A DNA stretch of 64,000 nucleotides from Flavobacterium beibuense (GTDB lineage: Bacteria; Bacteroidota; Bacteroidia; Flavobacteriales; Flavobacteriaceae). The notes beneath the pieces were generated by a model. It was not told where the DNA came from. It saw only the letters and a list, made by a program, of their open reading frames with translations, and made no database searches. Below, in pieces: positions 34,781-44,001 of this stretch. Within the stretch, counting starts at the first letter, position 1; each line of letters opens with the position of its first letter. The stretch covers positions 124,001 to 188,000 of the forward strand of contig NZ_JUIW01000002.1 of assembly GCF_004151245.1 (NCBI RefSeq), in the 5' to 3' direction. Both the position numbers and the translations under genes were made by a program.

Positions 34781-35809
34781 ATGAAAAAGAAACAAGTATC
34801 AATTAAGAGTATTGCAACGGCCCTCAATATATCTGTTACTACAGTTTCATTTGTACTTAATGGTAAAGCAGAAGAGAAACATATCTCTAAAGAGATGACT
34901 CAAAAGGTTTTGGACTATGTAAAAAAAACAAATTACAGGCCTAACCAAATAGCTCAGAGCCTTCGGACAGGAAAATCAAAAATCCTGGTTTTTATGGTTG
35001 AAGATATCTCAAATAACTTCTTCAGCAAATTAGCCAGGATTATTGAAGATATGGCTTATGAAAAAGGTTACAAAGTAATTTTTTGCAGTAATGAGAATGA
35101 TGACAATAAATCTGAAGAGCTTATTCGCCTGTTTAATTTCAGGATGGTAGACGGATTTATAATTGTTCCTTCTCCGGGAATGCAGGGCGTAATTGAACAG
35201 CTTATTGAAGAAAATATACCTGTTGTACTTCTTGACAGATATTTTTCTGATTTAAATAGTAATATTGTTATTGTAAATAATGATGAAGCCGCTTATAACG
35301 CTACAGAACATTTAATAAAGAATCAATACAGGAAAATAGGTTTTATTACTACTGATACTTCTCAAACACAAATGCTTGATCGTTTAAACGGTTATAAAAG
35401 AGCTATTTCTGACAATGGTCTTGTTTCAAGCATTTTATCTATACCTTACAATGAAAGCAGTACACAAATTAGTAGAGATTTAATTTATTCTTTTGTTGCT
35501 GATAATCCTGAACTGGATTCATTGTTTTTCTCTACAAATTATCTTGCTCTTAGAGGGTTGGAGTCACTTAAATCAGACTGTGATGCATTAAAAAAGAATT
35601 TTGGTGTGGTAACATTTGACGATAATGAGTTCTTCTCTATTTGTAATCCTACCATAACTGCAGTTGCACAACCTCTCTATGAAATAGGAGAGGAGCTTAT
35701 GAAGATAATGCTTAATCTGCTAAAAAAAATAGACGACAAACCTCAAAAGATTATTCTAAACACAGAATTGAAGATTAGAGAATCATCAAAGCCAAAGCAG
35801 CTATTTTAA
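34781..35809 (+). CDS. LacI-family transcriptional regulator of the PUL
   Basis: A 342-residue repressor-type regulator. The N-terminal LacI HTH (KSIATALNISVTTVSFVLNG, residues 9-28) with hinge YRPNQIAQSLRTGKS is followed by a periplasmic-binding-protein-like sugar domain (about 60-330). ATG 34781 is chosen over an in-frame TTG at 34772. It stands directly before the SusC/D operon on the same strand, and a CG-centred palindrome of LacI-operator type overlaps the susC promoter. It therefore probably represses the mannan operon until a mannose-containing ligand binds. Many other PULs use HTCS, ECF/anti-sigma or SusR regulators instead. Confidence 0.9.
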   Translation: MKKKQVSIKSIATALNISVTTVSFVLNGKAEEKHISKEMTQKVLDYVKKTNYRPNQIAQSLRTGKSKILVFMVEDISNNFFSKLARIIEDMAYEKGYKVIFCSNENDDNKSEELIRLFNFRMVDGFIIVPSPGMQGVIEQLIEENIPVVLLDRYFSDLNSNIVIVNNDEAAYNATEHLIKNQYRKIGFITTDTSQTQMLDRLNGYKRAISDNGLVSSILSIPYNESSTQISRDLIYSFVADNPELDSLFFSTNYLALRGLESLKSDCDALKKNFGVVTFDDNEFFSICNPTITAVAQPLYEIGEELMKIMLNLLKKIDDKPQKIILNTELKIRESSKPKQLF

Positions 35810-35820
35810 GAATTTAGTTT

Positions 35821-35870
35821 TTCTTAATTTAAAATTTTACTCCTTAAAATTAAGAATACGTTAAATTTTA
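35821..35870 (+). terminator. Possible terminator of the LacI-family gene
   Basis: A perfect 10-bp inverted repeat TTCTTAATTT (35821-35830) / AAATTAAGAA (35847-35856) with a 16-nt loop; a T-rich stretch follows. The stem is AT-rich, so strength is uncertain. Confidence 0.4.
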
Positions 35871-36005
35871 TTTTGAATAAAAACATAATTTCAAAAAAAA
35901 TAATTCTGTACTTCGCTGATATCATTGTATTATTTTTAAAAAGTCAGGTATTATTTAACACTTGATTGATAATTTAACATAATTAATTTGCTTAATGAAA
36001 AAATA

Positions 36006-36036
36006 TTTGTTTTACTAAATCGTTTTAGTACATTTG
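36006..36036 (+). promoter_or_regulatory. Promoter of the susC operon (TTTG-N19-TACATTTG)
   Basis: -33 TTTG (36006-36009) and an exact -7 TACATTTG (36029-36036) lie 19 bp apart, the ideal Bacteroidota spacing. Transcription should begin near 36043, leaving a leader of about 35 nt before the susC ATG. The spacer is filled by the operator-like palindrome at 36013-36030. Confidence 0.75.
36013..36030. promoter_or_regulatory. Candidate LacI-type operator in the susC promoter
   Basis: TACTAAATCGTTTTAGTA is an 18-bp palindrome around a central CG with one mismatched pair. LacI-family operators typically have a central CG. It occupies the spacer and the first two bases of the -7 box, where a bound protein would block RNA polymerase. 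Confidence 0.65.
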
Positions 36037-36078
36037 TTTTAAACCTTAATTAATTATTCCTAGTTAACAATCAACTTA

Positions 36079-39000
36079 ATGAAAATCAAAACTACTTTTA
36101 AAAATTTTCGGCAAAGCAGAGATTTGCTAAAAATAAGGGAAGGGTGTAATTTAAAAAGCACTTTACTTACCTTATCACTACTGCTATTATTTTCTTCTTC
36201 GGCTTTTGCCCAAACCCAGGTAAGGGTATCAGGTACGGTAAGTGATGCCACAGGTGTCACTTTACCAGGTGTTACAGTTTCTGAAAAAGGAACTACGAAT
36301 GCTATACAAACAGATTTGGATGGAAACTATTCAATTGAAGTTTCTTCATCAGAATCTGTAATTGTTTTTTCTTATATAGGAATGCAAACGATTGAGAAGA
36401 AGGCCAGTGAAGGCCCGAACATTACAATTGTCATGCAGGATTCCTCTACAAATCTTGAAGAGGTTGTAGTAATAGGATATGGTACCCAGAAGAGAGGTAA
36501 GGTTATTGGAGCTGTTGATCAGGTAAACAATGAAGCCTTTAATGGTAGGGCTGTTGTAAATACAACTCAGGCACTTCAGGGGAAATCGCCGAGTTTAACA
36601 ATTCAGCAAACCAACTCTGAGCCCGGCGCACCACTTAATATAAATATCAGGGGTATTGGTACACTTGGTAATAACAGTCTTTTAGTTGTAATAGACGGTA
36701 TTGTGGGGGGAGATATAAATTCTTTAAATCCTGCAGATATAGAAAGTGTATCAGTTCTTAAAGATGCCGGTAGTACAGCAATTTACGGTTCAAGAGCCAG
36801 TAATGGGGTAATCCTTATAACTACACGTAAAGGAAAAAAGAATTCAAAAATGACAGTACAGTATAATACTCTTGTTGGTTTTAATTCTCCACATTATTTT
36901 ACAAAACCTGTTCACGGTTATGAAAATGCTATGCTAAGGAATGAAGCTGCCTATAACTCAGGAGAGTCCAGTGCTGTTTTTACGGCAGATGAAATTGCAA
37001 CTATGAAGGCAAATGGTGATACTGAATGGTTTGCCGAAGAAATAGTTAAGCCTGCATTACAACAAAATCATAATTTCTCGGTATCGGGAGGTAATGAAAA
37101 TTCAAGCTATCTTGTTTCTGCAGGTTATTTAGATCAAAGGAGTACTTTCGTTGGTCCTTCTAAAGGAATGGAACGTTATAACTACAGGATTAATCTTGTA
37201 AATGAGTACAACAGATTTAAGCTAACGTCTTCTATAGCTTATGCGAAACAAAAAATTACAGACCATTCTTACTCTACAGGTACATTGATGGTAGATGCTT
37301 TTAGGGTACCATTATATTATACTCAAAAAGATGAAAACGGAAACTACCTTACTAATGATGTCCTTCAGCAGTTTAACCCATTAGGGGTTTTAGAAGAAGG
37401 TGGATTTAGAAGATATGATAATGATGATATTTTCGGTACTATCAATGCCGAACTTAAATTGACAGATAACGTTAAATTAAAAGGTATTTTTGGAGGAAGA
37501 TCTTGGTCTAATACTATGTACAGCAGAGTCCAGACAGTTAATTTTCAACCAGGGGGTATTTATGGAGCAGACAGGAATACAAACGATGAAAGCCGTAAGA
37601 GTTTAGATCTTAATACTCAGTTTATGGCAGAATATACCAATACATTTGCAGATAAGCATTATGTAGATGTACTAGTTGGTGTTTCTAATGAAAATCATTC
37701 TGATAGAGGAACGGGTATTTATAAGCTTTATACAGATCCTGATCTAGGAACTCCTACAAGTGAAACAGTTATTAGTGAAAACTCATATAATTCTAATCAA
37801 AGCTCATCAAAAAACAGTCTTAATTCATTGTTTGGACGTGTTTCTTATGATTTTGAAAATAAATATTTTACTGAATTCAGTTTTAGATATGATGGTTCAT
37901 CTAAATTCAGAAAAGACATACGTTGGGGATTCTTTCCTTCTGTAACAGTTGGTTATAATGTGACCCGTGAGGATTTTATGGAAAGTTACCGCTCTAATGT
38001 AGGTAATCTTAAACTAAGGTCTTCATACGGTGTAGTAGGAAATCAAAATGTTGGAAATTATCAGTTTCAAACTACTTACTTTACTTTTCAAAATGCCTAT
38101 GGCTTTAACAATACAGGTGTAACCGGTACAGGATATAATTTTGCTAATCAGAATATCCAGTGGGAAAAAGCCTCTACTTTTAATATTGGTCTTGATGCTG
38201 ACTTTTTTAAAGGAGCTCTTAGTTTAACTTTTGATTATTTTAATAAAGTTACCAGAGATATACTTGTACCACCTCAGGTGCCGGGTGTCTTTGGAACTGG
38301 TCTTCCTGATTTTAACTCTGCAGAAGTTGGTAGTAAAGGATGGGAGGTAAGTCTAACTTACAGACATTCAGGTGAAGTTTTTAATCACAGCCTTACTGTA
38401 AATGTTGGTGATTCAAAAAATAAAGTGCTTGACTTTAACGGAGGTCAGGAAAGGTTAACAAACCTTGAAGAAATGCAGGTTATTTTACGTGAAGGGCTTC
38501 CATATAACTCTTATGTAGGGTTGATGAGAGATGGTTACTTCCAAAGTTGGGAAGAAATTCAAGGAGCAGCTGTTCCTGTTGGTGTAAGTGTACAGCCTGG
38601 GGATAACAGATATGTTGACCTTAATAAAGACGGAAAAATTGATGATAACGATAAATTCATTTTTGGTAATCCATTCCCAAGATATACTTATGGAGTTACT
38701 TATAATTTAGGTTATAAAAACTTTGATTTGGGAATATTTGTTCAGGGTGTAGGTAAAAGAACAATGATGATAAGAGGTGAATTAGTTGAACCATTTCATT
38801 ATAATTATGGTATGACCATGTATACACATCAATTGGATTACTGGACACCACAAAACCCTGATGCAAAATATCCTCGTTTAGCAAATAATGGTACTCAGTC
38901 TAATACCAATAACTTTAGAAGAGGATCTGATATGTATCTTTATGACGGTGCCTATTTAAGGCTTAAAAATATTCAGATTGGTTATTCACTTCCTGATAGT

Positions 39001-39195
39001 GCAGCTAAACAAATAGGTGTTGAAAAATTCCGTATGTATGCTTCAGGTCAAAACCTATTTACATTATCTAAAGTTAAATTTGTAGATCCTGAACTTTCAG
39101 AATTTAACAGTAATATGACGGCATCAGGAGCTAATAGCGGAAGAGCTTATCCTACAATGGTTTATGTAGGTTTAGGCTTAGATATAACTCTATAA
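36079..39195 (+). CDS. susC: SusC-family TonB-dependent outer-membrane glycan transporter
   Basis: A 1038-residue outer-membrane barrel importing oligosaccharides with TonB energy. A long, basic N-terminus leads into a signal peptide ending SSAFAQ (about residue 45). A CarboxypepD_reg-like domain follows (about 48-120, VSGTVSDATGVTLPGVTV), then the TonB-box region EEVVVIGYGTQKR, a plug domain (about 135-260, with the SusC signature SVLKDAGSTAIYGSRASNGV) and the 22-strand barrel ending in VYVGLGLDITL. SusD follows after 4 bp. Context with GH76/92/125 indicates alpha-manno-oligosaccharides as cargo. Confidence 0.96.
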   Translation: MKIKTTFKNFRQSRDLLKIREGCNLKSTLLTLSLLLLFSSSAFAQTQVRVSGTVSDATGVTLPGVTVSEKGTTNAIQTDLDGNYSIEVSSSESVIVFSYIGMQTIEKKASEGPNITIVMQDSSTNLEEVVVIGYGTQKRGKVIGAVDQVNNEAFNGRAVVNTTQALQGKSPSLTIQQTNSEPGAPLNINIRGIGTLGNNSLLVVIDGIVGGDINSLNPADIESVSVLKDAGSTAIYGSRASNGVILITTRKGKKNSKMTVQYNTLVGFNSPHYFTKPVHGYENAMLRNEAAYNSGESSAVFTADEIATMKANGDTEWFAEEIVKPALQQNHNFSVSGGNENSSYLVSAGYLDQRSTFVGPSKGMERYNYRINLVNEYNRFKLTSSIAYAKQKITDHSYSTGTLMVDAFRVPLYYTQKDENGNYLTNDVLQQFNPLGVLEEGGFRRYDNDDIFGTINAELKLTDNVKLKGIFGGRSWSNTMYSRVQTVNFQPGGIYGADRNTNDESRKSLDLNTQFMAEYTNTFADKHYVDVLVGVSNENHSDRGTGIYKLYTDPDLGTPTSETVISENSYNSNQSSSKNSLNSLFGRVSYDFENKYFTEFSFRYDGSSKFRKDIRWGFFPSVTVGYNVTREDFMESYRSNVGNLKLRSSYGVVGNQNVGNYQFQTTYFTFQNAYGFNNTGVTGTGYNFANQNIQWEKASTFNIGLDADFFKGALSLTFDYFNKVTRDILVPPQVPGVFGTGLPDFNSAEVGSKGWEVSLTYRHSGEVFNHSLTVNVGDSKNKVLDFNGGQERLTNLEEMQVILREGLPYNSYVGLMRDGYFQSWEEIQGAAVPVGVSVQPGDNRYVDLNKDGKIDDNDKFIFGNPFPRYTYGVTYNLGYKNFDLGIFVQGVGKRTMMIRGELVEPFHYNYGMTMYTHQLDYWTPQNPDAKYPRLANNGTQSNTNNFRRGSDMYLYDGAYLRLKNIQIGYSLPDSAAKQIGVEKFRMYASGQNLFTLSKVKFVDPELSEFNSNMTASGANSGRAYPTMVYVGLGLDITL

Positions 39196-39199
39196 AAAA

Positions 39200-40834
39200 A
39201 TGAAAATGAAAAACAGAATTTTAAATAAACTTTTTCTTGTTCCTCTTGCAGCCTTAATGGTAGTGGGTTGTGAGCCGTTAGATCTTGCACCGGAAAATCA
39301 GTTTACCGATTCAAACTACTGGACAAGTATTGAGAATGCATCTACGGTATTAAATACTGCTTATTCTCAGATGCAGAACAGTAATTATTTCTTTTACAAC
39401 GAAGGTTTGTCTGATAATGCTTATAATGGCAGGGGGGATGTGGCAGGTGTTGCTTCTATAGCTGCCGGTATATATGACCCTTCGTTAGCAAGGTTAAAAG
39501 ATGAATGGAATACGAGATATGCCGGAATAAAAACCTGTAATTTATTACTTCAGAATATAGACAGGATATCAACAAGTGATGTAGAGACAATTGAAAGATT
39601 TAAGGCAGAAGCTCGTTTTTTAAGAGCTTTTCAACACTTTCAATTAACTACATGGTTTGGAGATATACCATTACTGGATCACGACCCGTCTCTGGAAGAA
39701 GCTACTTCAATTACACGTACTTCTCATGCGCAGGTTGTTGAGTTTGTATTAAATGAACTGGATGACATTATAGAAATATTGCCTACAAATTCACAATATG
39801 CACCTCAGGATAGGGGTAGAGTAACCTCGGGGGCTGCACTTGCCCTAAAAGCAAGAGTACTTTTATATGAAGAAAGATGGGATGAAGTTGTTGAAGCGAC
39901 AGAACAGTTAATGAATGGCCAATATGGTGATTACAGTCTGTTTAATTCGTATAGCGGTATTTTTCTTCCTCAAAATGAATACAATAGTGAAGATATCCTA
40001 AGTATTCAATATGTTCCTCAGGACAGAATGTGGGGAGAGTTTTTTGATATGGCTCCTTTATCTGTTGGTGCAAGGCTTAATGCTTTAGCCCCTACACAGG
40101 AACTGGTTGATAGTTACCTTATGCTAAACGGACATAAGATTAATGATCAGGATTCAGGGTACGATGAACAAAATCCTTATGTAAACAGGGATCCAAGATT
40201 AACAGGTACTGTGGTATATCATTTATATGATTGGGATAATGGAGACGGAACTTCAAGTACTATTTATATAAAGCCGGGAACTTTTCCGGGTGATGATGCT
40301 CCGGACGAGTATGTTCCTGGTTCATCAGCAAGTCCTACCGGATATTACACACGTAAATATTTTGATCCTCAGCATTTATCTTCTTTACAGTCAGGTCTTA
40401 ACCTAATGCTTATTCGCTATGCAGATGTATTGTTAATGTACGCTGAAGCTAAAAATGAACTTGGCCAGATGGACAGCAGTGTTTGGGATATTACTATTGG
40501 GGCATTAAGAGAAAGAGCCGGATTTACAGATGCATTAGCATTAAATTTTGATAGTTCTTTAAACCAGGCTCAGTTAAGGGATGTGGTAAGAAATGAGAGA
40601 CGTTCAGAATTTGCTATGGAAGGCTTAAGGATTTTTGATATCAGAAGGTGGAAAATAGCAGAAGATGTACTTAACGGATGGGCTCATGGTGCTCAGTACG
40701 GAATAGAGTCTCAGGATAATGGATATATAAGGGCAAACCTTAGAACTTTTGATCCAGGTAAGCACTATTTATGGCCTATACCTCGTGATGAGAGATTGAT
40801 AAACAGTAATTTAACTCAAAATCCTGGTTGGTAA
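39200..40834 (+). CDS. susD: SusD-family surface glycan-binding lipoprotein
   Basis: A 544-residue lipoprotein (lipobox Cys24 in MVVGC) that caps the SusC barrel. It has the N-terminal SusD-like region (NQFTDSNYWTSIENAS, TPR-like helices) and the C-terminal RagB/SusD block (LLMYAEAKNELGQ, RNERRSEFAMEGLRIFDIRRWK, LWPIPRDE). An alternative ATG lies 6 bp further on. It is translated right after susC with a 4-nt gap and should supply ligand specificity. Confidence 0.96.
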   Translation: MKMKNRILNKLFLVPLAALMVVGCEPLDLAPENQFTDSNYWTSIENASTVLNTAYSQMQNSNYFFYNEGLSDNAYNGRGDVAGVASIAAGIYDPSLARLKDEWNTRYAGIKTCNLLLQNIDRISTSDVETIERFKAEARFLRAFQHFQLTTWFGDIPLLDHDPSLEEATSITRTSHAQVVEFVLNELDDIIEILPTNSQYAPQDRGRVTSGAALALKARVLLYEERWDEVVEATEQLMNGQYGDYSLFNSYSGIFLPQNEYNSEDILSIQYVPQDRMWGEFFDMAPLSVGARLNALAPTQELVDSYLMLNGHKINDQDSGYDEQNPYVNRDPRLTGTVVYHLYDWDNGDGTSSTIYIKPGTFPGDDAPDEYVPGSSASPTGYYTRKYFDPQHLSSLQSGLNLMLIRYADVLLMYAEAKNELGQMDSSVWDITIGALRERAGFTDALALNFDSSLNQAQLRDVVRNERRSEFAMEGLRIFDIRRWKIAEDVLNGWAHGAQYGIESQDNGYIRANLRTFDPGKHYLWPIPRDERLINSNLTQNPGW

Positions 40835-40861
40835 AAAATTTAAAACTTAAAAACAATCAAT

Positions 40862-41986
40862 ATGAAAAATTTATATACAAAATTATTATTCCTGTTTTTA
40901 GCTGTTATGGCTACAGGATGCTCGGATGATGATGCCGTAAGTCATACTAATGTTTCGGCTGTTGAAGCATTATACTTACCTGAAGACAATAAATTCTATG
41001 ATTTAGGTGCACAAAGTTCTGCCTTATTTGAGTGGCAGGGAGCGTATGCCGAAGATAATGGTGTTGTACTTTATGATGTTGTTTTTGATAAAGAGAACGG
41101 CGATTTTTCTAACCCGGTTTATGTTATCCCTTCTGATGGTAACGGATTTCAAAAAACGTTGAATCTTTCTTTTACGAAACTTAACACAATTGCAGGTTTA
41201 GCAGGCATTGAGCCTGAAACTACAGGGAAATTAAAATGGACAGTTCGCTCATCTAAAGGAATAAACTTTATGATGGCTTCTGTTTACCGTACTATCGAAG
41301 TTTTACGTCCGGGTGGTTTTTCACCTCCAGATCAGTTATTTATTACAGGTTCAGCTTCTGAAGAAGGTGATGTAGTTGAAAATGCAATTCCTTTTAAAAA
41401 GACCGGAGTTTCAACCTTTGAGATTTACACCCAGTTACAGGCAGGTGAATACAGTTTTATTACACGTATAAACGGAACTCCTGAAGTATTTTATATAAAT
41501 GATGGTGATTTAAAACAAGACGGATCTACTACTTATAGTGATGAAACTAAAGTATACAGAATTAGGGTTGACTTTAGTGATGGATCTACAGAAATTACTG
41601 AAATACAAAAAATTGAATTATGGTTCCCTCCATTGAGTGAATATTTATTTGAATATAATTACGCAGGTCACGGAACATGGGAAGCTTTAAATGAATATAT
41701 TGAGTTTAAGCAGGAATCTTGGGGAAGAGATGAGCGTTATAAATTTAAATTCACTGTAGTAACTGACGGAGAGACTACAGAAGAATGGTTTGGTAGTGTT
41801 AATGCAGACAACAACAGACCGGATGAAAATTCTTCAGAATCATACTGGTATATGGTTCCGGTAACGAATGATTTTTGGAATAACTGTTTCAAATTTGCCA
41901 CACCGGTAGACATGAGTAATGTTAATGCTAAAATAGATTTTGGCGCAACAATACCGGCATATACACATAGCTTTACAGTACTTTAA
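40862..41986 (+). CDS. SusE/SusF-like surface lipoprotein
   Basis: A 374-residue lipoprotein (Cys20 in MATGC, followed by SDDDA, a likely surface-export signal). The N-terminal 135 residues look like a SusE-type Ig-like domain (ALYLPEDNKFYDLGAQSSALFEWQ). A middle beta domain follows (about 150-245, PDQLFITGSASEEGD, as in SusE/F starch-binding modules), then a C-terminal domain rich in Trp and Tyr (250-374) that I do not recognise. Its place right after susD fits a glycan-binding accessory protein. Ligand type is inferred from neighbours. Confidence 0.82.
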   Translation: MKNLYTKLLFLFLAVMATGCSDDDAVSHTNVSAVEALYLPEDNKFYDLGAQSSALFEWQGAYAEDNGVVLYDVVFDKENGDFSNPVYVIPSDGNGFQKTLNLSFTKLNTIAGLAGIEPETTGKLKWTVRSSKGINFMMASVYRTIEVLRPGGFSPPDQLFITGSASEEGDVVENAIPFKKTGVSTFEIYTQLQAGEYSFITRINGTPEVFYINDGDLKQDGSTTYSDETKVYRIRVDFSDGSTEITEIQKIELWFPPLSEYLFEYNYAGHGTWEALNEYIEFKQESWGRDERYKFKFTVVTDGETTEEWFGSVNADNNRPDENSSESYWYMVPVTNDFWNNCFKFATPVDMSNVNAKIDFGATIPAYTHSFTVL

Positions 41987-41998
41987 TAATAAAAAATA

Positions 41999-42023
41999 TC
42001 CTTCGCTGTGTAGCAGCGAAGGA
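41999..42023 (+). terminator. Intergenic stem-loop without T-run, inside the PUL operon
   Basis: A perfect 10-bp stem TCCTTCGCTG (41999-42008) / CAGCGAAGGA (42014-42023) with a 5-nt loop lies between the SusE-like and GH76 genes. No T-tract follows, so it is more likely an mRNA processing or 3'-end stabilising element than a terminator. This would favour the binding/transport genes. Confidence 0.55.
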
Positions 42024-42038
42024 TGAAAAACATTTAAT

Positions 42039-43220
42039 ATGAAAAGTTTATTTTCGATACAAAAATATGCGGCAGTATTCGTTTTGGGTTTAGGTGCTTT
42101 AGTTACTTCGTGTGATGATGACCCTATTCCGTTAAATGATCCTTCTTTAGGAGGAGGACAGGAATTTGAATATACCTGGGCTCAGACTGCTGATTCATTA
42201 CAGGCTGCTACCTATAATACTTTTTTAGGTTCAAACGGAACTTTTGTACAAAACAATGCCGGTAATTCAACATTTCACTACTGGCCAAATGCCCATGCAC
42301 TTCATGTATTGACAGACGGATATTTACGTACTGGTGATGAAAATTATGTTCCTAAAATGAAGGCTCTTCTTGATGGTATAAAGGTTAAGAACGGAGGCAC
42401 CTATAACAATGTATTTAACGACGATATGATATGGTTGGCAAATGCTTGTGTTCGTGCTTATAATGCTACTAATGATGAGGATTACAAAGATGTAGCCTTG
42501 GAATTATGGGGAATAATAAAACAGAGTTGGAGTGATGATGTTTTTGGCGGTGGTATTACATGGAAGCAGGATACACCTTATCAAAAAAATGCCGTTTCTA
42601 ATGCACCAGCAGCAATATTAGCGATGCGATTATATGAAATAGACCAGAATCCTGATGATCTTGTTTGGGCTCAAAAAATCTATGATTGGCAAAAAAGCAC
42701 TCTTGTAAACCCATCCAATGGTATAGTGTGGGATAACATTTCATCTGATGGTCCTGAAGGTACTCCGGTTGTAAATTCTGATTGGGTGTTTACATATAAT
42801 ATGGGGACATATATTGGAGCAGGTGTATGGTTATATAATGCAACGGGTGATCAGTCTTATTTAACTGATGCTGTTAAGTCTGCAAAAACATTAATTATTA
42901 GCCCGCAACTAACAACAGAAGGTATCTTAAAAGATGAAGGCCAGGGAGATGGCGGATTATTTAAAGGTATTTTAGTGAGATATTTTACTGAGCTTATAGA
43001 AGTATCTTCTTTAAACTCTACAGATCGTAGCAGTTTTGTAAGTTTCTTACGATTTAATGCAACTACTTTTTATAATGATGGTCTGTTAAGACCTTCAATG
43101 ATGTGCGGACCAAACTGGAAAAACACACCAACAGGAACTACTGATTTAACAACGCAATTAAGTGGCGTTATGCTTATCGAAGCAGCTGCAAAACTTCATG
43201 AAGAGCAATTATTAGATTAA
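42039..43220 (+). CDS. GH76 endo-alpha-1,6-mannanase, lipoprotein
   Basis: A 393-residue lipoprotein (Cys25 in LVTSC, followed by DDDP). It has the GH76 (alpha/alpha)6 pattern, with the paired catalytic aspartates Asp128-Asp129 in VFNDDMIWLANACVRAY and the repeats FGGGITWKQ and GTYIGAGVWLYNAT. GH76 enzymes cut alpha-1,6-mannan backbones of fungal mannan and related glycans. The surface location fits initial attack outside the cell before SusC/D import. It lies between two stem-loops within the operon. Confidence 0.92.
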   Translation: MKSLFSIQKYAAVFVLGLGALVTSCDDDPIPLNDPSLGGGQEFEYTWAQTADSLQAATYNTFLGSNGTFVQNNAGNSTFHYWPNAHALHVLTDGYLRTGDENYVPKMKALLDGIKVKNGGTYNNVFNDDMIWLANACVRAYNATNDEDYKDVALELWGIIKQSWSDDVFGGGITWKQDTPYQKNAVSNAPAAILAMRLYEIDQNPDDLVWAQKIYDWQKSTLVNPSNGIVWDNISSDGPEGTPVVNSDWVFTYNMGTYIGAGVWLYNATGDQSYLTDAVKSAKTLIISPQLTTEGILKDEGQGDGGLFKGILVRYFTELIEVSSLNSTDRSSFVSFLRFNATTFYNDGLLRPSMMCGPNWKNTPTGTTDLTTQLSGVMLIEAAAKLHEEQLLD

Positions 43221-43225
43221 ATATG

Positions 43226-43268
43226 TAACCGCCGGCAGGAGTTTATTCTAACGGCGGTTAATCTTTTT
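43226..43268 (+). terminator. Terminator-like hairpin within the PUL operon
   Basis: A perfect 9-bp stem TAACCGCCG (43226-43234) / CGGCGGTTA (43252-43260) with a 17-nt loop is followed by ATCTTTTTATT. It resembles an intrinsic terminator and could give partial termination after GH76, since no new promoter box is evident before the next gene 46 bp further on. Confidence 0.6.
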
Positions 43269-43306
43269 ATTAAACCAGCTAAACAATATACGCATATAAA
43301 ATATAC

Positions 43307-43999
43307 ATGAAAAAAATAATTTTCCTGATGGCACTTTTTGTTGTGTTTGGATTTCAGAATACAAATGCACAGGATTGGGCTAACTTAAAAAAATATGAAA
43401 AAGAAAATATAAGATTGGGAAAACCTAAGGCGATGGAAAAGAGAGTGGTATTTATGGGGAATTCCATTACTGAAGGATGGCTAAGAACAAGCCCTTCTTT
43501 TTTTGAAGGTAAATCATATATAGATAGAGGGATAAGCGGGCAAACCACGCCGCAAATGCTTCTTCGATTCAGGCAGGATGTAATTGACTTAGAGCCAAAA
43601 GTTGTTGTGATTTTGGCGGGTATCAATGATATTGCCGAAAATACAGGACCAATATCTTTAGAACAAACAGCAGGAAATATCTTTTCTATGGCAGAGTTGG
43701 CAAAGGCTAATGGTATAAAAGTAATACTATGTTCAGTACTGCCGGCTTCTGATTTCCCCTGGAGTCCGGGAAAAAATCCGGGTCCAAAAGTAGTCAAACT
43801 TAACGCAATGCTTAAAAGTTATGCTAAAAATAATAATATTCCTTATGTAGATTATTATTCAGTTATGGTAAATAGCGAACTTGGATTAAAAAAAGAACTT
43901 GGTGAAGATGGTGTACATCCTAACAGGGAAGGTTATGCCATAATGGAACCTATAGTTGAAAAAGCGATTGCAAAAGTTATTAATGAGAAAGTAAAATAA
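43307..43999 (+). CDS. SGNH/GDSL-family esterase
   Basis: A 230-residue secreted SGNH hydrolase: signal peptide to about residue 21 (FQNTNAQ), block I FMGNSITEGW with nucleophile Ser53, block II Gly in GISGQTTPQM, block III GINDIAEN, and block V DGVHPNREGY with the Asp/His pair. Such enzymes in PULs usually remove acetyl groups from sugars. Inside an alpha-mannan locus it may deacylate or otherwise trim decorations; the substrate is unknown. The GH2 gene begins 2 bp after its stop. Confidence 0.88.
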   Translation: MKKIIFLMALFVVFGFQNTNAQDWANLKKYEKENIRLGKPKAMEKRVVFMGNSITEGWLRTSPSFFEGKSYIDRGISGQTTPQMLLRFRQDVIDLEPKVVVILAGINDIAENTGPISLEQTAGNIFSMAELAKANGIKVILCSVLPASDFPWSPGKNPGPKVVKLNAMLKSYAKNNNIPYVDYYSVMVNSELGLKKELGEDGVHPNREGYAIMEPIVEKAIAKVINEKVK

Positions 44000-44001
44000 T
44001 A

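Noticed and set aside
35853..35868. GAATACGTTAAA near the susC upstream region as a further operator copy
   Set aside because: It shares nine bases with the 63503-63511 segment, but the symmetry around the CG is poor and it lies about 150 bp upstream of the -33 box, so it was not listed as a site.
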